Part shown: positions 38,145 through 46,807 of the stretch, piece after piece
Layout: the number at the start of each line of letters is the position of its first letter
Position numbering within the stretch: position 1 is the stretch's first letter
NCBI RefSeq assembly: GCF_000279145.1
Contig: NC_018178.1
Span: 2,276,001-2,340,000 of the forward strand
Reading direction: 5' to 3'
Source: Melioribacter roseus P3M-2
Lineage (GTDB): Bacteria; Bacteroidota; Ignavibacteria; Ignavibacteriales; Melioribacteraceae
Length of the DNA: 64,000 nt
Notes under the pieces: model-generated
What the model was told of the DNA's origin: nothing
The model's input: only the letters and a program-made list of their open reading frames with translations
Databases searched by the model: none
Program-made: the position numbers and the translations under genes

Positions 38145-38548
38145 TTTACATTACAAGAAGGGAAGTCTTTTCGGCTTCCCATCGAATTTATAATCCGCAG
38201 CTGAGCGACGAAGAAAATTTCAGCCTTTACGGAAAATGCAGCAACCCGAACGGGCACGGGCACAATTACACTCTCGAAGTTACAATCACAGGCGAAGTCA
38301 ATCCTGAAACCGGATATCTGATAGACCTGAAAAAATTGAAATCGATTATTCGTGAAAATGTAATCGATAAACTTGACCATAAGAATCTTAATCTGGACGT
38401 CGATTTCCTAAAGGATAAGATTCCCACTTCCGAAAATATAGTCTTAGGAATATGGAATCAGCTCGCGGGAAAAATACCCAACGGTAAACTCTACTCGATA
38501 AAGCTTTATGAAACCGAGAATAACTACATTGAATACAGAGGAGAATAG
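38141..38548 (+). CDS. queD: 6-pyruvoyl-tetrahydropterin synthase / QueD family protein
   Basis: A 135-residue pterin enzyme. Zinc-ligand His residues are in [10 protein letters not shown] and NGHGHNY, and the Cys four residues before that ([13 protein letters not shown]) is in the catalytic position. [12 protein letters not shown] and the C-terminal Glu region ([15 protein letters not shown]) complete the family pattern. Next to folE, so it uses dihydroneopterin triphosphate. It could make the queuosine precursor (QueD) or pyruvoyl-tetrahydropterin (PTPS). The gene symbol is a family label, not a proven role. Confidence 0.88.
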   Translation: MIYITRREVFSASHRIYNPQLSDEENFSLYGKCSNPNGHGHNYTLEVTITGEVNPETGYLIDLKKLKSIIRENVIDKLDHKNLNLDVDFLKDKIPTSENIVLGIWNQLAGKIPNGKLYSIKLYETENNYIEYRGE

Positions 38549-38550
38549 AG

Positions 38551-39117
38551 TTGGATAGAAAAGCAGTTGAAAATGCGGTGCTTACGATACTTAACGAAAT
38601 AGGCGAAGATCCTTCGCGCGAAGGTCTAAAACGCACGCCCCATCGCGTAGCTAAAGCATATGAATACCTTACGCAGGGCTATAACAAAAAAATCGAAGAT
38701 ATCCTGAACGGAGCCATTTTCGAAGAAAAATACGACGAGATGGTAATTGTGAAAGATATCGATTTTTATAGTATGTGCGAGCATCATATGCTCCCGTTTT
38801 ACGGAAAAGTTCACATTGCATACATACCGAACGGTAAAATTGTAGGGCTCAGTAAACTGCCGAGGATCGTAGACGCCTATGCCAGACGACTTCAGGTGCA
38901 GGAAAGAATGACTCAGCAAATTGCCGACACAATTGAAGAATATCTCAGTCCCGCTGGAGTGGCTGTTGTAATCGAAGCTTATCACATGTGTATGATGATG
39001 CGCGGCGTGGAAAAACAAAATTCGATAACTACTACAAGCGCCATGCACGGCGTATTTTCCGAAGACACGCGCACACGTTCCGAATTCCTTAATCTGATTG
39101 CACAAAAGAGGATATAA
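38551..39117 (+). CDS. folE: GTP cyclohydrolase I
   Basis: A 188-residue type I cyclohydrolase, making dihydroneopterin triphosphate from GTP. Seen: [41 protein letters not shown] with zinc Cys and His ligands, [19 protein letters not shown], and [11 protein letters not shown] with the third ligand Cys. Starts with TTG preceded by GAGGAG. Two bases after the PTPS/QueD gene; overlaps the next gene by one base. Confidence 0.96.
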   Translation: MDRKAVENAVLTILNEIGEDPSREGLKRTPHRVAKAYEYLTQGYNKKIEDILNGAIFEEKYDEMVIVKDIDFYSMCEHHMLPFYGKVHIAYIPNGKIVGLSKLPRIVDAYARRLQVQERMTQQIADTIEEYLSPAGVAVVIEAYHMCMMMRGVEKQNSITTTSAMHGVFSEDTRTRSEFLNLIAQKRI

Positions 39118-39821
39118 TGAAAGAACTAAAAGAAGCGGTTTGGATAACCGGAGCAAGTTCCGGTATCGGCAAAGAATTGGCTCTCGAATTTGCCAATAAA
39201 AAGCATACGGTTATTGCTACGGCGAGAAGACTCAATTTACTGGAAGCTCTCGAAAAAGAAAATTCCCTTATTACGCCTTGTAAATTGGACGTATCCGACT
39301 TTGCCGAAGTGGACAAGTTTTATAAAGAATTTTCCTCCAAATATAAATTTAATGTATTGATAAACAACGCCGGACTTACGTCGTTTGAAAAAGCGGAAAA
39401 CGACTCGATCGAAACAATAAAAAAAATAATCGAAGTAAATCTGCTCGGTTCGATTTATACGATTAAATCGGTATTGCCCGACATGATTGAAAGAAAAGAA
39501 GGAACGATTATCAATATTCTTTCTGTTGTAACAAAAAAAATTTTCAAAAACAGCAGCGCATATTCCGCCTCCAAAAACGGATTATACGCCTATCTGAATG
39601 TTTTGCGCGAGGAAGTAAGAAAGTACAATATAAGGGTAATTAATGTAATCCCCGGCGCTACGAAAACTCCAATATGGGACGGCGGAATTCTCGAAAAGTT
39701 TTCGCACAGAATGATGCCGCCAAGCGAAATTGCGAGTCTTGTTTACGACCTCGCACTAATTAAAAGTAATGTAGTCGCCGAAGAAATTATTCTCAGACCA
39801 AAGGAAGGTGATCTTGAATGA
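39117..39821 (+). CDS. Short-chain dehydrogenase/reductase 1
   Basis: A 234-residue classical SDR. Cofactor motif TGASSGIGKELA (with RR in TARRLNLL, suggesting NADPH preference), NNAG, and the catalytic Ser with YSASK. Ends YDLALIKSN and so on. Stop and start overlap folE by one base and the next SDR by 4 bases, so it is in the folE operon. May reduce a pterin (sepiapterin-reductase-like) given the neighbours; this is inference. Confidence 0.88.
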   Translation: MKELKEAVWITGASSGIGKELALEFANKKHTVIATARRLNLLEALEKENSLITPCKLDVSDFAEVDKFYKEFSSKYKFNVLINNAGLTSFEKAENDSIETIKKIIEVNLLGSIYTIKSVLPDMIERKEGTIINILSVVTKKIFKNSSAYSASKNGLYAYLNVLREEVRKYNIRVINVIPGATKTPIWDGGILEKFSHRMMPPSEIASLVYDLALIKSNVVAEEIILRPKEGDLE

Positions 39822-40528
39822 AAGATAGCGTAACAATTATAACGGGCGCTTCCCGCGGAATCGGTAGAGCGATAGCTGTCCGACTGGCTCAAAACGGAGG
39901 TACCCTGGTATTAATAGGAAGGGACAAAAACAAACTTAACGAAACGGCGAGTATCGTAACGGGAAAAGGAGGCACTCCGATTATCTATGCGGGCGATATT
40001 GCTAATATAAATTTTATTGATGATACGGTAAAAGACGTCTTGAACAAATTCGGGAAAGTGGACAATTTGATTAATAATGCCGGAGTGGCGATATTTAAGA
40101 AATTTGTCGACGTATCCGTCGAAGAGTTTATGACCCAAATGAATGTAAATATGTACGCGGTTTTTAATTTTACAAAAGCCGTTGTGCCGTCAATGATTCA
40201 AAATAAAAGAGGAACAATCATCAATATATCTTCATTGGCGGGTAAAAACCCTTTCGTCTATGGTACGACTTACGCTGCGACAAAACATGCATTGATGGGT
40301 TTTACTAAGTCGCTAATGCTCGAATTGAGAGAATATAATATTCGCGTTTCGGCGGTGTGTCCGGGATCCGTGCAAACAGATATGATTGTCGATACTCCTG
40401 TAGCGCCGAAGGAAATTTCAAAGGTATTGAGTCCCGAAGATGTGGCTGAAACCGTCGCGGTTATTATCGATTTGCCTCAAAACGCCCTCGCAAGCGAAAT
40501 CGAAATTCGTCCTACAAACCCGAAATAA
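39818..40528 (+). CDS. Short-chain dehydrogenase/reductase 2
   Basis: A 236-residue classical SDR. Cofactor motif TGASRGIGRAIA, NNAG, SSLAG with the catalytic Ser, and YAATK. It shares limited but clear similarity with the preceding SDR, as expected for a tandem duplication that diverged. Overlaps it by 4 bases (ATGA). Last gene of the run that starts at the dodecin or peroxiredoxin genes. The substrate is not determined. Confidence 0.88.
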   Translation: MKDSVTIITGASRGIGRAIAVRLAQNGGTLVLIGRDKNKLNETASIVTGKGGTPIIYAGDIANINFIDDTVKDVLNKFGKVDNLINNAGVAIFKKFVDVSVEEFMTQMNVNMYAVFNFTKAVVPSMIQNKRGTIINISSLAGKNPFVYGTTYAATKHALMGFTKSLMLELREYNIRVSAVCPGSVQTDMIVDTPVAPKEISKVLSPEDVAETVAVIIDLPQNALASEIEIRPTNPK

Positions 40529-40555
40529 AAAAGGCGCCCTTTTTCAAAGGCGCCT
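40522..40555 (-). terminator. Rho-independent terminator after the Spy-like gene
   Basis: Stem AGGCGCC/GGCGCCT with a 10-base loop; on the minus strand it is followed by TTTTTATTT. It may also act weakly for the SDR gene. Confidence 0.8.
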
Positions 40556-40568
40556 CAGAGGCTATCGC

Positions 40569-41027
40569 TTATCTCCGCCATCTTTTAAAGCGGGGTTGTC
40601 CGTCGCAGCAATTGTTATTAAATTTTTTCCCAAACCCGAAGTTTTCGTTTCTGTACTTCGCCCATAATTCTTTCTGACTGTCGTCGAGCAGATTATAAAC
40701 GGCAAGCCAGTGTTTTGCAGTTTCGGTCCTTATTGCCGAACGTATATTGTTGCAATTGTCTACGAGTTGCATATATTGCTTTTCGTCAATCTTGTTTTGA
40801 GATTTCAATTTTCTCATTTCAAGACGGTTCTTTTGAAGTTCGGCTTTCAGGTCGATAAGTTTTTCTTTTAATTCGTATCTTAGTTCGTCGATACGATTTT
40901 GCTGGTCTTCGGATAAATTCAATTTATCGCAAAGAAGCATACGGCCTTTTCCGTCAAAAGGTTGAGACCAAGTTAGAGCCGGAACTGCGAGCATTAGTAC
41001 GAGCGCGAGTGAAATTAATTTTTTCAT
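40569..41027 (-). CDS. Periplasmic Spy/CpxP-like protein 1
   Basis: A 152-residue exported helical protein. Signal peptide (LISLALVLMLAVPALTWSQ), then LNLSEDQQNRIDELRYELKEKLIDLKAELQKNRLE, a long charged helix typical of LTxxQ-type periplasmic chaperones and metal sensors. The C-terminus is basic with CC and HR-like features (NNNCCDGQPRFKRWRR), perhaps metal-binding. Transcribed away from the ECF sigma gene, probably as part of its regulon. No known partner is fixed. Confidence 0.78.
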   Translation of the reverse strand: MKKLISLALVLMLAVPALTWSQPFDGKGRMLLCDKLNLSEDQQNRIDELRYELKEKLIDLKAELQKNRLEMRKLKSQNKIDEKQYMQLVDNCNNIRSAIRTETAKHWLAVYNLLDDSQKELWAKYRNENFGFGKKFNNNCCDGQPRFKRWRR

Positions 41028-41078
41028 TTTGATTTCTCCTTAATTAATTTTGAATTCGACCATTGGACAGCCGCTTAT

Positions 41079-41109
41079 CCCGGCAGGTTTAATTAAACCT
41101 TGTCCGGGG
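41079..41109. promoter_or_regulatory. Palindrome between the divergent Spy-like and ECF sigma genes
   Basis: A perfect 16-bp palindrome AGGTTTAATTAAACCT (41085-41100) is flanked by further inverted CCCGG/CCGGG. No T run on either strand, so not a normal terminator. It is a candidate operator or ECF-related regulatory site in the shared upstream region. Confidence 0.5.
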
Positions 41110-41143
41110 CTGAGATGTCTATAAAGTAGTCAATACGAACGCT

Positions 41144-41698
41144 ATGAATAAAGACAACGATTTCGAACTGGTAAATAGATTCAAGGCAGGCGATGAAACT
41201 GCTTTTAATGAAATTGTCAGGAAATACCAGAAAAGGATTTACTGGCATGCAAGGCAAATGCTGGGAAATCATCTCGACGCCGACGAAGTTACTCAACAAG
41301 TGTTGATTGTGATTTATGAAAAACTGCATACTTTTAACTTTCAGTCGTCTCTCTTTACTTGGATCTACAGAATTGCAACGACGAGAAGCCTTAATCTGTT
41401 GAAGAGAAAAAATATTAAAAGATTTTTTTCGATTGACGACGAGGATACGGATTTTGATCTGAAATCGGAAACGGATATTATTAAAGACTTGGATAACAAA
41501 CAAAAATTGGAAAAGCTCGAAAAAATGCTCAATAAGCTGCCGCCGAAACAAAAACAGGTTTTCATTATGCGTAATTTTGACGAATTTTCTTATGAAGAGA
41601 TATCGCAGATTACTGGAAAAAGCGTCGGCGGTCTCAAAGCAACATATTTCCATGCAATTAAAAAAATAACTGAGTGGATGAATTATGAAATCGAATGA
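41144..41698 (+). CDS. ECF-type RNA polymerase sigma factor
   Basis: A 184-residue sigma-70 family factor of RpoE type. Region 2: AFNEIVRKYQKRIYWHARQ, DADEVTQQVLIVIYEKL, FTWIYRIATTRSLNLLKRK. Region 4: LPPKQKQVFIMRNFDEFSYEEISQITGKSVGGLKATYFHAIKK. A charged linker joins them. It overlaps the next gene, a membrane anti-sigma candidate, by 14 bases, so the two are co-translated. Confidence 0.93.
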   Translation: MNKDNDFELVNRFKAGDETAFNEIVRKYQKRIYWHARQMLGNHLDADEVTQQVLIVIYEKLHTFNFQSSLFTWIYRIATTRSLNLLKRKNIKRFFSIDDEDTDFDLKSETDIIKDLDNKQKLEKLEKMLNKLPPKQKQVFIMRNFDEFSYEEISQITGKSVGGLKATYFHAIKKITEWMNYEIE

Positions 41699-42215
41699 AG
41701 AAATATTAAAGTATTACTCCGGTTTAATGACCAATGAGGAAAAGAAATTGCTTGAGAAAAAATTGTCGGATTCGCCCCGTTTGAAAGAGGAATTCGATAA
41801 GACCGGAAAATTAATTGACCGTTTGAAAGAATACTCAAAGGCGGAAGCGGACGAGAGCTATTTTACGAATCTTCTTCCCAGAGTGAGAGAAAAAATCGGC
41901 AAAAAACAGGGGAAAGTCGTATTCGGAAAAATTGTCTACGCTCTTTCCATGTCGATGGTTGTAGCGTTTGTTTTGATATTCTCGTTTGTCAATACGCCGG
42001 TAAATACGAACGCCGACTATGTTCTAGAGCAGGAGGAAGTGATACGAAACATAGTTACGGAATATCTGGCAGCAGGCAATTCGGAAGACGATTATACAAT
42101 TGATATTCAAACCGAAAACATTGAAGACCAGGAACTGGTTGATTATCTTTTAACCGACGATAATCTGCTTACCGAACTTTATATCGATTCGGATTTGCTG
42201 TTTAATGAAAAATGA
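41685..42215 (+). CDS. Probable membrane anti-sigma factor
   Basis: A 176-residue protein with a charged cytosolic helical N-terminus (about 1-80), one membrane segment (IVYALSMSMVVAFVLIFSFV) and an acidic extracytosolic part (about 105-176). The zinc-binding HxxxCxxC of common anti-sigma domains is absent. Position, topology and the 14-base overlap with the sigma gene make an anti-sigma role likely, but this rests on context. Confidence 0.72.
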   Translation: MKSNEEILKYYSGLMTNEEKKLLEKKLSDSPRLKEEFDKTGKLIDRLKEYSKAEADESYFTNLLPRVREKIGKKQGKVVFGKIVYALSMSMVVAFVLIFSFVNTPVNTNADYVLEQEEVIRNIVTEYLAAGNSEDDYTIDIQTENIEDQELVDYLLTDDNLLTELYIDSDLLFNEK

Positions 42216-42234
42216 AAAAAATACAGGTGGAATT

Positions 42235-42690
42235 ATGAAAAAAATATTTATGCTTATAGTACTCTCGGGATTTGTGATCTATGCGCAGCCGGAAAGACAG
42301 CAGCGAAAAGGGTGGGAAGAGTATAAAAAGTTCGAGCAGCTCGAAAAAGCCAAAATTATCGAAATTCTCGACCTGAACGAAGAAGAAGCTGTTCGTTTTT
42401 TCGCCAAAAGAAATGAATATAGAAACGAAGTAAAAAAGTTGCTGGAAAAAAGGAAAGAATTGGTGCGCGAACTGGAAGAAAATATTGAAAAGAAAAAATC
42501 GGACAATAATTACTACAAAAAGGCGATTGCGGAAATTAACTCGATCGATATGAAAATAAGCGAAGAGAAACTAAAATTTTACCGCAGTCTCGAGGAAATT
42601 CTCGAAGCGAACGAAATTGCCAAATTAATTGTTTTTGAATATACGTTCAGACGGGATATGGCTCGAAAACTGATGAAGCGGAATAGATAA
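42235..42690 (+). CDS. Periplasmic Spy/CnrX-like sensor protein 2
   Basis: A 151-residue exported protein from the ATG at 42235 (preceded by AGGTGG; an upstream in-frame ATG at 42205 overlaps the previous gene and lies before the signal peptide). Signal peptide KKIFMLIVLSGFVIYAQ, then long charged helices (RNEVKKLLEKRKELVRELEEN) with a composition like Spy/CpxP/CnrX proteins. Third gene of the ECF operon. By analogy with CnrYXH-type systems it may sense envelope stress or metals and act on the anti-sigma. This is inference. Confidence 0.72.
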   Translation: MKKIFMLIVLSGFVIYAQPERQQRKGWEEYKKFEQLEKAKIIEILDLNEEEAVRFFAKRNEYRNEVKKLLEKRKELVRELEENIEKKKSDNNYYKKAIAEINSIDMKISEEKLKFYRSLEEILEANEIAKLIVFEYTFRRDMARKLMKRNR

Positions 42691-42716
42691 AAATTTCCAA
42701 TTCCATAAAAATAGTG

Positions 42717-42745
42717 TTGCATTTTTGGTAATATGAATTTATTTT
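42717..42745 (+). promoter_or_regulatory. Candidate promoter for tRNA-Leu
   Basis: TTGCAT (-35), 17-base spacer, TATTTT (-10), ending 15 bases before the tRNA. Confidence 0.5.
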
Positions 42746-42760
42746 TTGACCCGTCATTAT

Positions 42761-42844
42761 GCGGAAGTGGTGAAATTGGTATACACGCTACTTTGAGGGG
42801 GTAGTGCCCGTTAGGGCGTGCGGGTTCGAGTCCCGCCTTCCGCA
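42761..42844 (+). tRNA. tRNA-Leu (GAG)
   Basis: Class II tRNA with long variable arm. Acceptor GCGGAAG/CTTCCGC; anticodon stem CTACT/GGTAG with loop TTGAGGG (anticodon GAG); long variable arm TGCCCGTTAGGGCGT; T arm GCGGG-TTCGAGT-CCCGC. No encoded CCA. Confidence 0.96.
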
Positions 42845-42879
42845 CGAGTTCTTTTTTATAATAAGATGAGGATGATATC

Positions 42880-43638
42880 ATGAAAAAAATACGCTCATTT
42901 GTTTTATCGCTGGCATTTGTATTCGTTGCTTTTTCGCTCTATGCTCAGGAGATGCCCGTTGACGCTGCTAAAGCATATAATGAAGGAAATAAATTTCTTA
43001 AAGCAGGCAATTACGAAAATGCTATAAAAAAATACCAGGAAGCTCTCCAGACTTCTCAGGATTACAGAATTTACTACCAGTTAGGAGTTGCATATAAAAA
43101 GCAAAACAAATTACCCGAAGCCGAAGAAGCTTTTCGCAAAACCGTAGAAATCAATCCTGAATTCAGTCTTGGTTATAATGGTTTGGGCGGTACGTATTTT
43201 ATTGAAGGCAAGTATCAGGAGTCAGTAGAAGCCTTTAAAAAATTTGCGGAACTGACCACTAAAAAATCTCTTAAAGAAAAGGCTAATGATAATATCGCCC
43301 GCGCTTATGTTAAGTTAGCAGAAGAATCGAAGAAAGACGGCAATTATCAAAAAGCAATCGAGCAGCTTCAGGAAGCAATTAAATACAGCGAATTCGACGC
43401 GGCTTATGTTTTACTGGCAAATACTTATTACGAAAACGGCGATTATGAAGAAGCTATTAAAGCTGCCGACAAGGTTATCTCTATGAATTCAAAACTTAAA
43501 GGAGCGGCTTATTATTACAAAGGACTCGCTTTGAAACAAAAACAAGATACTGAAAAAGCCAAAGAATATTTCGAACTGGCCAAGAAGGATCCGCAATACA
43601 AAAAACTGGCTGAATACGAATTGAAATATATGAGGTAA
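42880..43638 (+). CDS. TPR-repeat exported protein
   Basis: A 252-residue protein with signal peptide (FVLSLAFVFVAFSLYAQ) and about six tetratricopeptide repeats, such as EGNKFLKAGNYENAIKKYQE, LGVAYKKQNKLPEAEEAFRK and GLGGTYFIEGKYQESVEAFK. It is probably a periplasmic scaffold protein. Followed by a strong terminator, so its transcript is separate from the operon starting at 43835. Confidence 0.85.
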   Translation: MKKIRSFVLSLAFVFVAFSLYAQEMPVDAAKAYNEGNKFLKAGNYENAIKKYQEALQTSQDYRIYYQLGVAYKKQNKLPEAEEAFRKTVEINPEFSLGYNGLGGTYFIEGKYQESVEAFKKFAELTTKKSLKEKANDNIARAYVKLAEESKKDGNYQKAIEQLQEAIKYSEFDAAYVLLANTYYENGDYEEAIKAADKVISMNSKLKGAAYYYKGLALKQKQDTEKAKEYFELAKKDPQYKKLAEYELKYMR

Positions 43639-43660
43639 TTTTAGGTAAAAATTCCTGAAA

Positions 43661-43690
43661 AGTCGGCTCATCGAGCCGGCTTTTTTTTTA
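43661..43690 (+). terminator. Rho-independent terminator after the TPR gene
   Basis: Stem AGTCGGCTC/GAGCCGGCT (one G-T pair) with a 3-base loop, then a run of T. Confidence 0.92.
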
Positions 43691-43834
43691 TTTAAACAAG
43701 GAACGTAGCGGCCTGGCGCTTGTATAAAAAGCTGTATTATCATTATAGATAAATTATTGTTATTTTTTGAAATGACGTTATCGCTTTTTACTTCGAGGCA
43801 TATTAAATAGTTCTTATAAAAAAATACGGGTTAA

Positions 43835-46807
43835 ATGAAACGTAAAATAATTCTATTATCCTTAATGATTTTTTGCCTCGCCACTGTCAGGGCGCAGTCT
43901 TTGAACGAAATTTTTGATAAAGCCGCTGAGCTGTACAATCAAAAAAATTATTCCGATTCTTACCGTTACTACTCAATAATCATCCGTTCCGAAGGCGCAA
44001 ACGCAGGGACTAAAGCCGCAGCTTTGTACTATGCCGGAGAAAGTTTAATCAATACATCGGATTATTCGGCGGCTGCGACTCAGTTCGAAACTCTGATTTC
44101 CGATTATCCCTTTTCAAATTATCATGAGTTATCGCTTCTGCGTCTCGGCGAAATTTATTACAATTCAGGAACTTATCGGAAGTGCAGGGAACGGCTTTTT
44201 TATTTCCTAGAAAAATATCCCGGAAGCGCTCATTTGGGAACCGCATATTTCTGGCTCGCCGCATCGTACGCGGCGGAAAATAAATATTACGAAGCGGAAG
44301 AATACTTCAACTTGAGCATATCGAATGCTACTACGAACAAATATCTGGTAGACGCAATTTATTCTTTAGGCGCCGTTTACGAAAAATTGGGCGATTACCA
44401 GGAAGCTATTTCAAATTACGACGAGCTTTTATCATATTACGGAGACAGCGATCTGGCGCCCTTGGCGCAGATGCGTATAGGCGTCTGCTATTTTAAGATA
44501 GGCGATTACACTACAACTACTCTCGAACTGAGCAATCCCATTCTCGAAAAACTGAGCGATAAATCGAGGATAGAGAAAGATTATTATCTGTCCAACGCTT
44601 TTATGAGATTGGGCGAATACGATAAAGCGGAAAAATTAATGTCTAAACTGGTTGTTTCCGATATATCGGAAGATACCCGGAGAAAAATTACTTACAACCT
44701 CGGATGGATTAAATTTCAGCACAAAGACTACGAGGGCGCATACGAAATTTTCAGCAGTCTAAATAGAACAAGCAACGACACGATTTCGGTTTACGCCTTA
44801 TTCTGGAGCGCCGAATCAAAGAGATATATGAACGATCGGGAAGAAGCAGATCGTCTCTACCGGGAATTCATCGAAAATTATCCGAATCACCCTCTGGCGT
44901 CAAAAGTAAATTTGAGTAAAGGCGCTTTGTTGTTCGAATCCGCTACTCAAAAAGACGCCGAATCGATTTTGAAACATGCGGCGGCTTCCGACGACTTAGA
45001 GACTAAAAGCCGGGCTCTTACTCTGCTCGGAGAACTTAAATTAAAAGAAAAAAAATACGCCGAGGCTAGAAATTATTTCAGCGAAGCATTGAGCGTTAAT
45101 AATAGTTATAACGAGCCGTACAAACGCGCAAAATTGGGGAAGGGAATATCGGAATTTTATCTGAATAAGTACCGCGACGCTCTAAACGATCTTACGTTTT
45201 TATATAATAAATTCAGAGATTTCGAAAAAGACAAAGTAAATTTTTATATGGCCGAATCGTATCTTTTTTTGAGCGAATACGATAATGCCATTAAACATTA
45301 TAACCTGGCTGCAAGCGACGATCGACTGTTGAATAAGCAGGTAATCCTGGGTAAAGCCTATGCTTACTTCAACAAAAAGGACTTTCCGAATTCCGTCTAT
45401 TATTTTAACGATTATCTGAAAAAATACGGCAACGAGAAAATAAGCAAGGAAGTTAAATTGCGACTTGCAGACAGTTATTTCGGTATGAAAAATTTTGATA
45501 AAGCCAGCGCGATATACGAAGATTTATTTAAGAAAGAAAACGCAATAAGCAGCGCGCAAAATTATTATCAGTATTGCCAGGCTCTCTATAAAGCCGGTAA
45601 AACTGCGCAGGCGGTAATCGAATTTTCAAATTTGCAGAAGTTGTTTCCTTATTCTAATTATACTGACGACGCTCAATATGTTATCGGGTGGATTTATTTT
45701 CAGCAAAACCAGTACGACTGGGCTGTAGATAATTATTTGCGGCTTATCAGAAAATATCCGAATTCCGCGCTGATTCCGATTGCTTATTATTCAATCGGGG
45801 ATTCTTACTACAACATGGGGCAGTACGATTCGGCTTTGATTTATTACGAAAAAGTTCTTAACGAGTATCCGAATACATCGTACATTATCGACGCAGTCAA
45901 CGGCATACAATACTCCTACATTGCAAAAGACGAAATAGACAAAGCTGTTAAGATCATAGATGATTTTATAAAACGCTATCCGAATCAAAAATATAGCGAC
46001 CAATTTTACCTTAAAAAGGGAGATATATTTTACAGCGTAGGCGAATACGATAAAGCCATAAACGCTTATTACGATTTTATAAATAGGTACCAGACGAGCG
46101 CTCTTTTAAAGAACGCGTATTATTGGCTGGGCAAAAGCGCCGTTAATATAAATAACGATACTTTAGCGATTGCGGCTTTTAATCAGGTTTTGAATTTATC
46201 GCTGACGTCGGATATCTCTGTTTCCGCCGCCCTTGAATTGTCCAATCTTTATTCGAAACAAAAACAATTTGACTCGGCTGTAGAAACGCTCAACAAAGTT
46301 ATCGGCAAAACGGGCGAATCGAAAAGAATGCCGGAATTGCTCTTTGCGCGCGCGTTAATAGAAGTAAAGAGCAATAATTTGGAAAAGGCGTATCAAACTT
46401 TTGAAAGAGTAATTAACTATTACGACGGCACTCTGTTTGCAGATAAAGCCAAAGTAGAAACGGGGAAACTGGAGCTGAATCAAAAAAGATACGAATCCGC
46501 CATACCGCTATTGAGAGAAGTTGCAGAAAAACGACTGGACGATATAGGCGCAGAAGCTCAATACTATCTGGGCTTATCCTACATGGAACAGGAACAATTT
46601 AACGAGGCTATCACAGCGTTCGTCCGCGTGCGATCTGTTTTTGCCGCCTATGACGATTGGTATACCAGATCTCTTCTCCGTCTGGGCGATTGCTATCTAA
46701 AATTAAACGATAAAAAATTAGCCAGAGAAATGTACAGGGCTGTTTTAAGAAGACACAACTCAGGCGAATATGCAGACGAAGCAAATAAAAAATTAAAACG
46801 ATTATGA
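43835..46807 (+). CDS. Large TPR-repeat exported protein (YbgF/BamD-like)
   Basis: A 990-residue protein: signal peptide (IILLSLMIFCLATVRAQ) followed by TPR_6-like repeats over the whole length, such as YYAGESLINTSDYSAAATQF, SIGDSYYNMGQYDSALIYY and GDIFYSVGEYDKAINAYYDF. The repeats resemble the C-terminal domain of YbgF and the BamD fold. Stop and next start overlap by 4 bases, so it is the first gene of the operon with the outer-membrane barrel, HU/SPOR, exbB, exbD and tonB genes. Likely a periplasmic scaffold linked to outer-membrane energetics. Confidence 0.85.
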   Translation: MKRKIILLSLMIFCLATVRAQSLNEIFDKAAELYNQKNYSDSYRYYSIIIRSEGANAGTKAAALYYAGESLINTSDYSAAATQFETLISDYPFSNYHELSLLRLGEIYYNSGTYRKCRERLFYFLEKYPGSAHLGTAYFWLAASYAAENKYYEAEEYFNLSISNATTNKYLVDAIYSLGAVYEKLGDYQEAISNYDELLSYYGDSDLAPLAQMRIGVCYFKIGDYTTTTLELSNPILEKLSDKSRIEKDYYLSNAFMRLGEYDKAEKLMSKLVVSDISEDTRRKITYNLGWIKFQHKDYEGAYEIFSSLNRTSNDTISVYALFWSAESKRYMNDREEADRLYREFIENYPNHPLASKVNLSKGALLFESATQKDAESILKHAAASDDLETKSRALTLLGELKLKEKKYAEARNYFSEALSVNNSYNEPYKRAKLGKGISEFYLNKYRDALNDLTFLYNKFRDFEKDKVNFYMAESYLFLSEYDNAIKHYNLAASDDRLLNKQVILGKAYAYFNKKDFPNSVYYFNDYLKKYGNEKISKEVKLRLADSYFGMKNFDKASAIYEDLFKKENAISSAQNYYQYCQALYKAGKTAQAVIEFSNLQKLFPYSNYTDDAQYVIGWIYFQQNQYDWAVDNYLRLIRKYPNSALIPIAYYSIGDSYYNMGQYDSALIYYEKVLNEYPNTSYIIDAVNGIQYSYIAKDEIDKAVKIIDDFIKRYPNQKYSDQFYLKKGDIFYSVGEYDKAINAYYDFINRYQTSALLKNAYYWLGKSAVNINNDTLAIAAFNQVLNLSLTSDISVSAALELSNLYSKQKQFDSAVETLNKVIGKTGESKRMPELLFARALIEVKSNNLEKAYQTFERVINYYDGTLFADKAKVETGKLELNQKRYESAIPLLREVAEKRLDDIGAEAQYYLGLSYMEQEQFNEAITAFVRVRSVFAAYDDWYTRSLLRLGDCYLKLNDKKLAREMYRAVLRRHNSGEYADEANKKLKRL

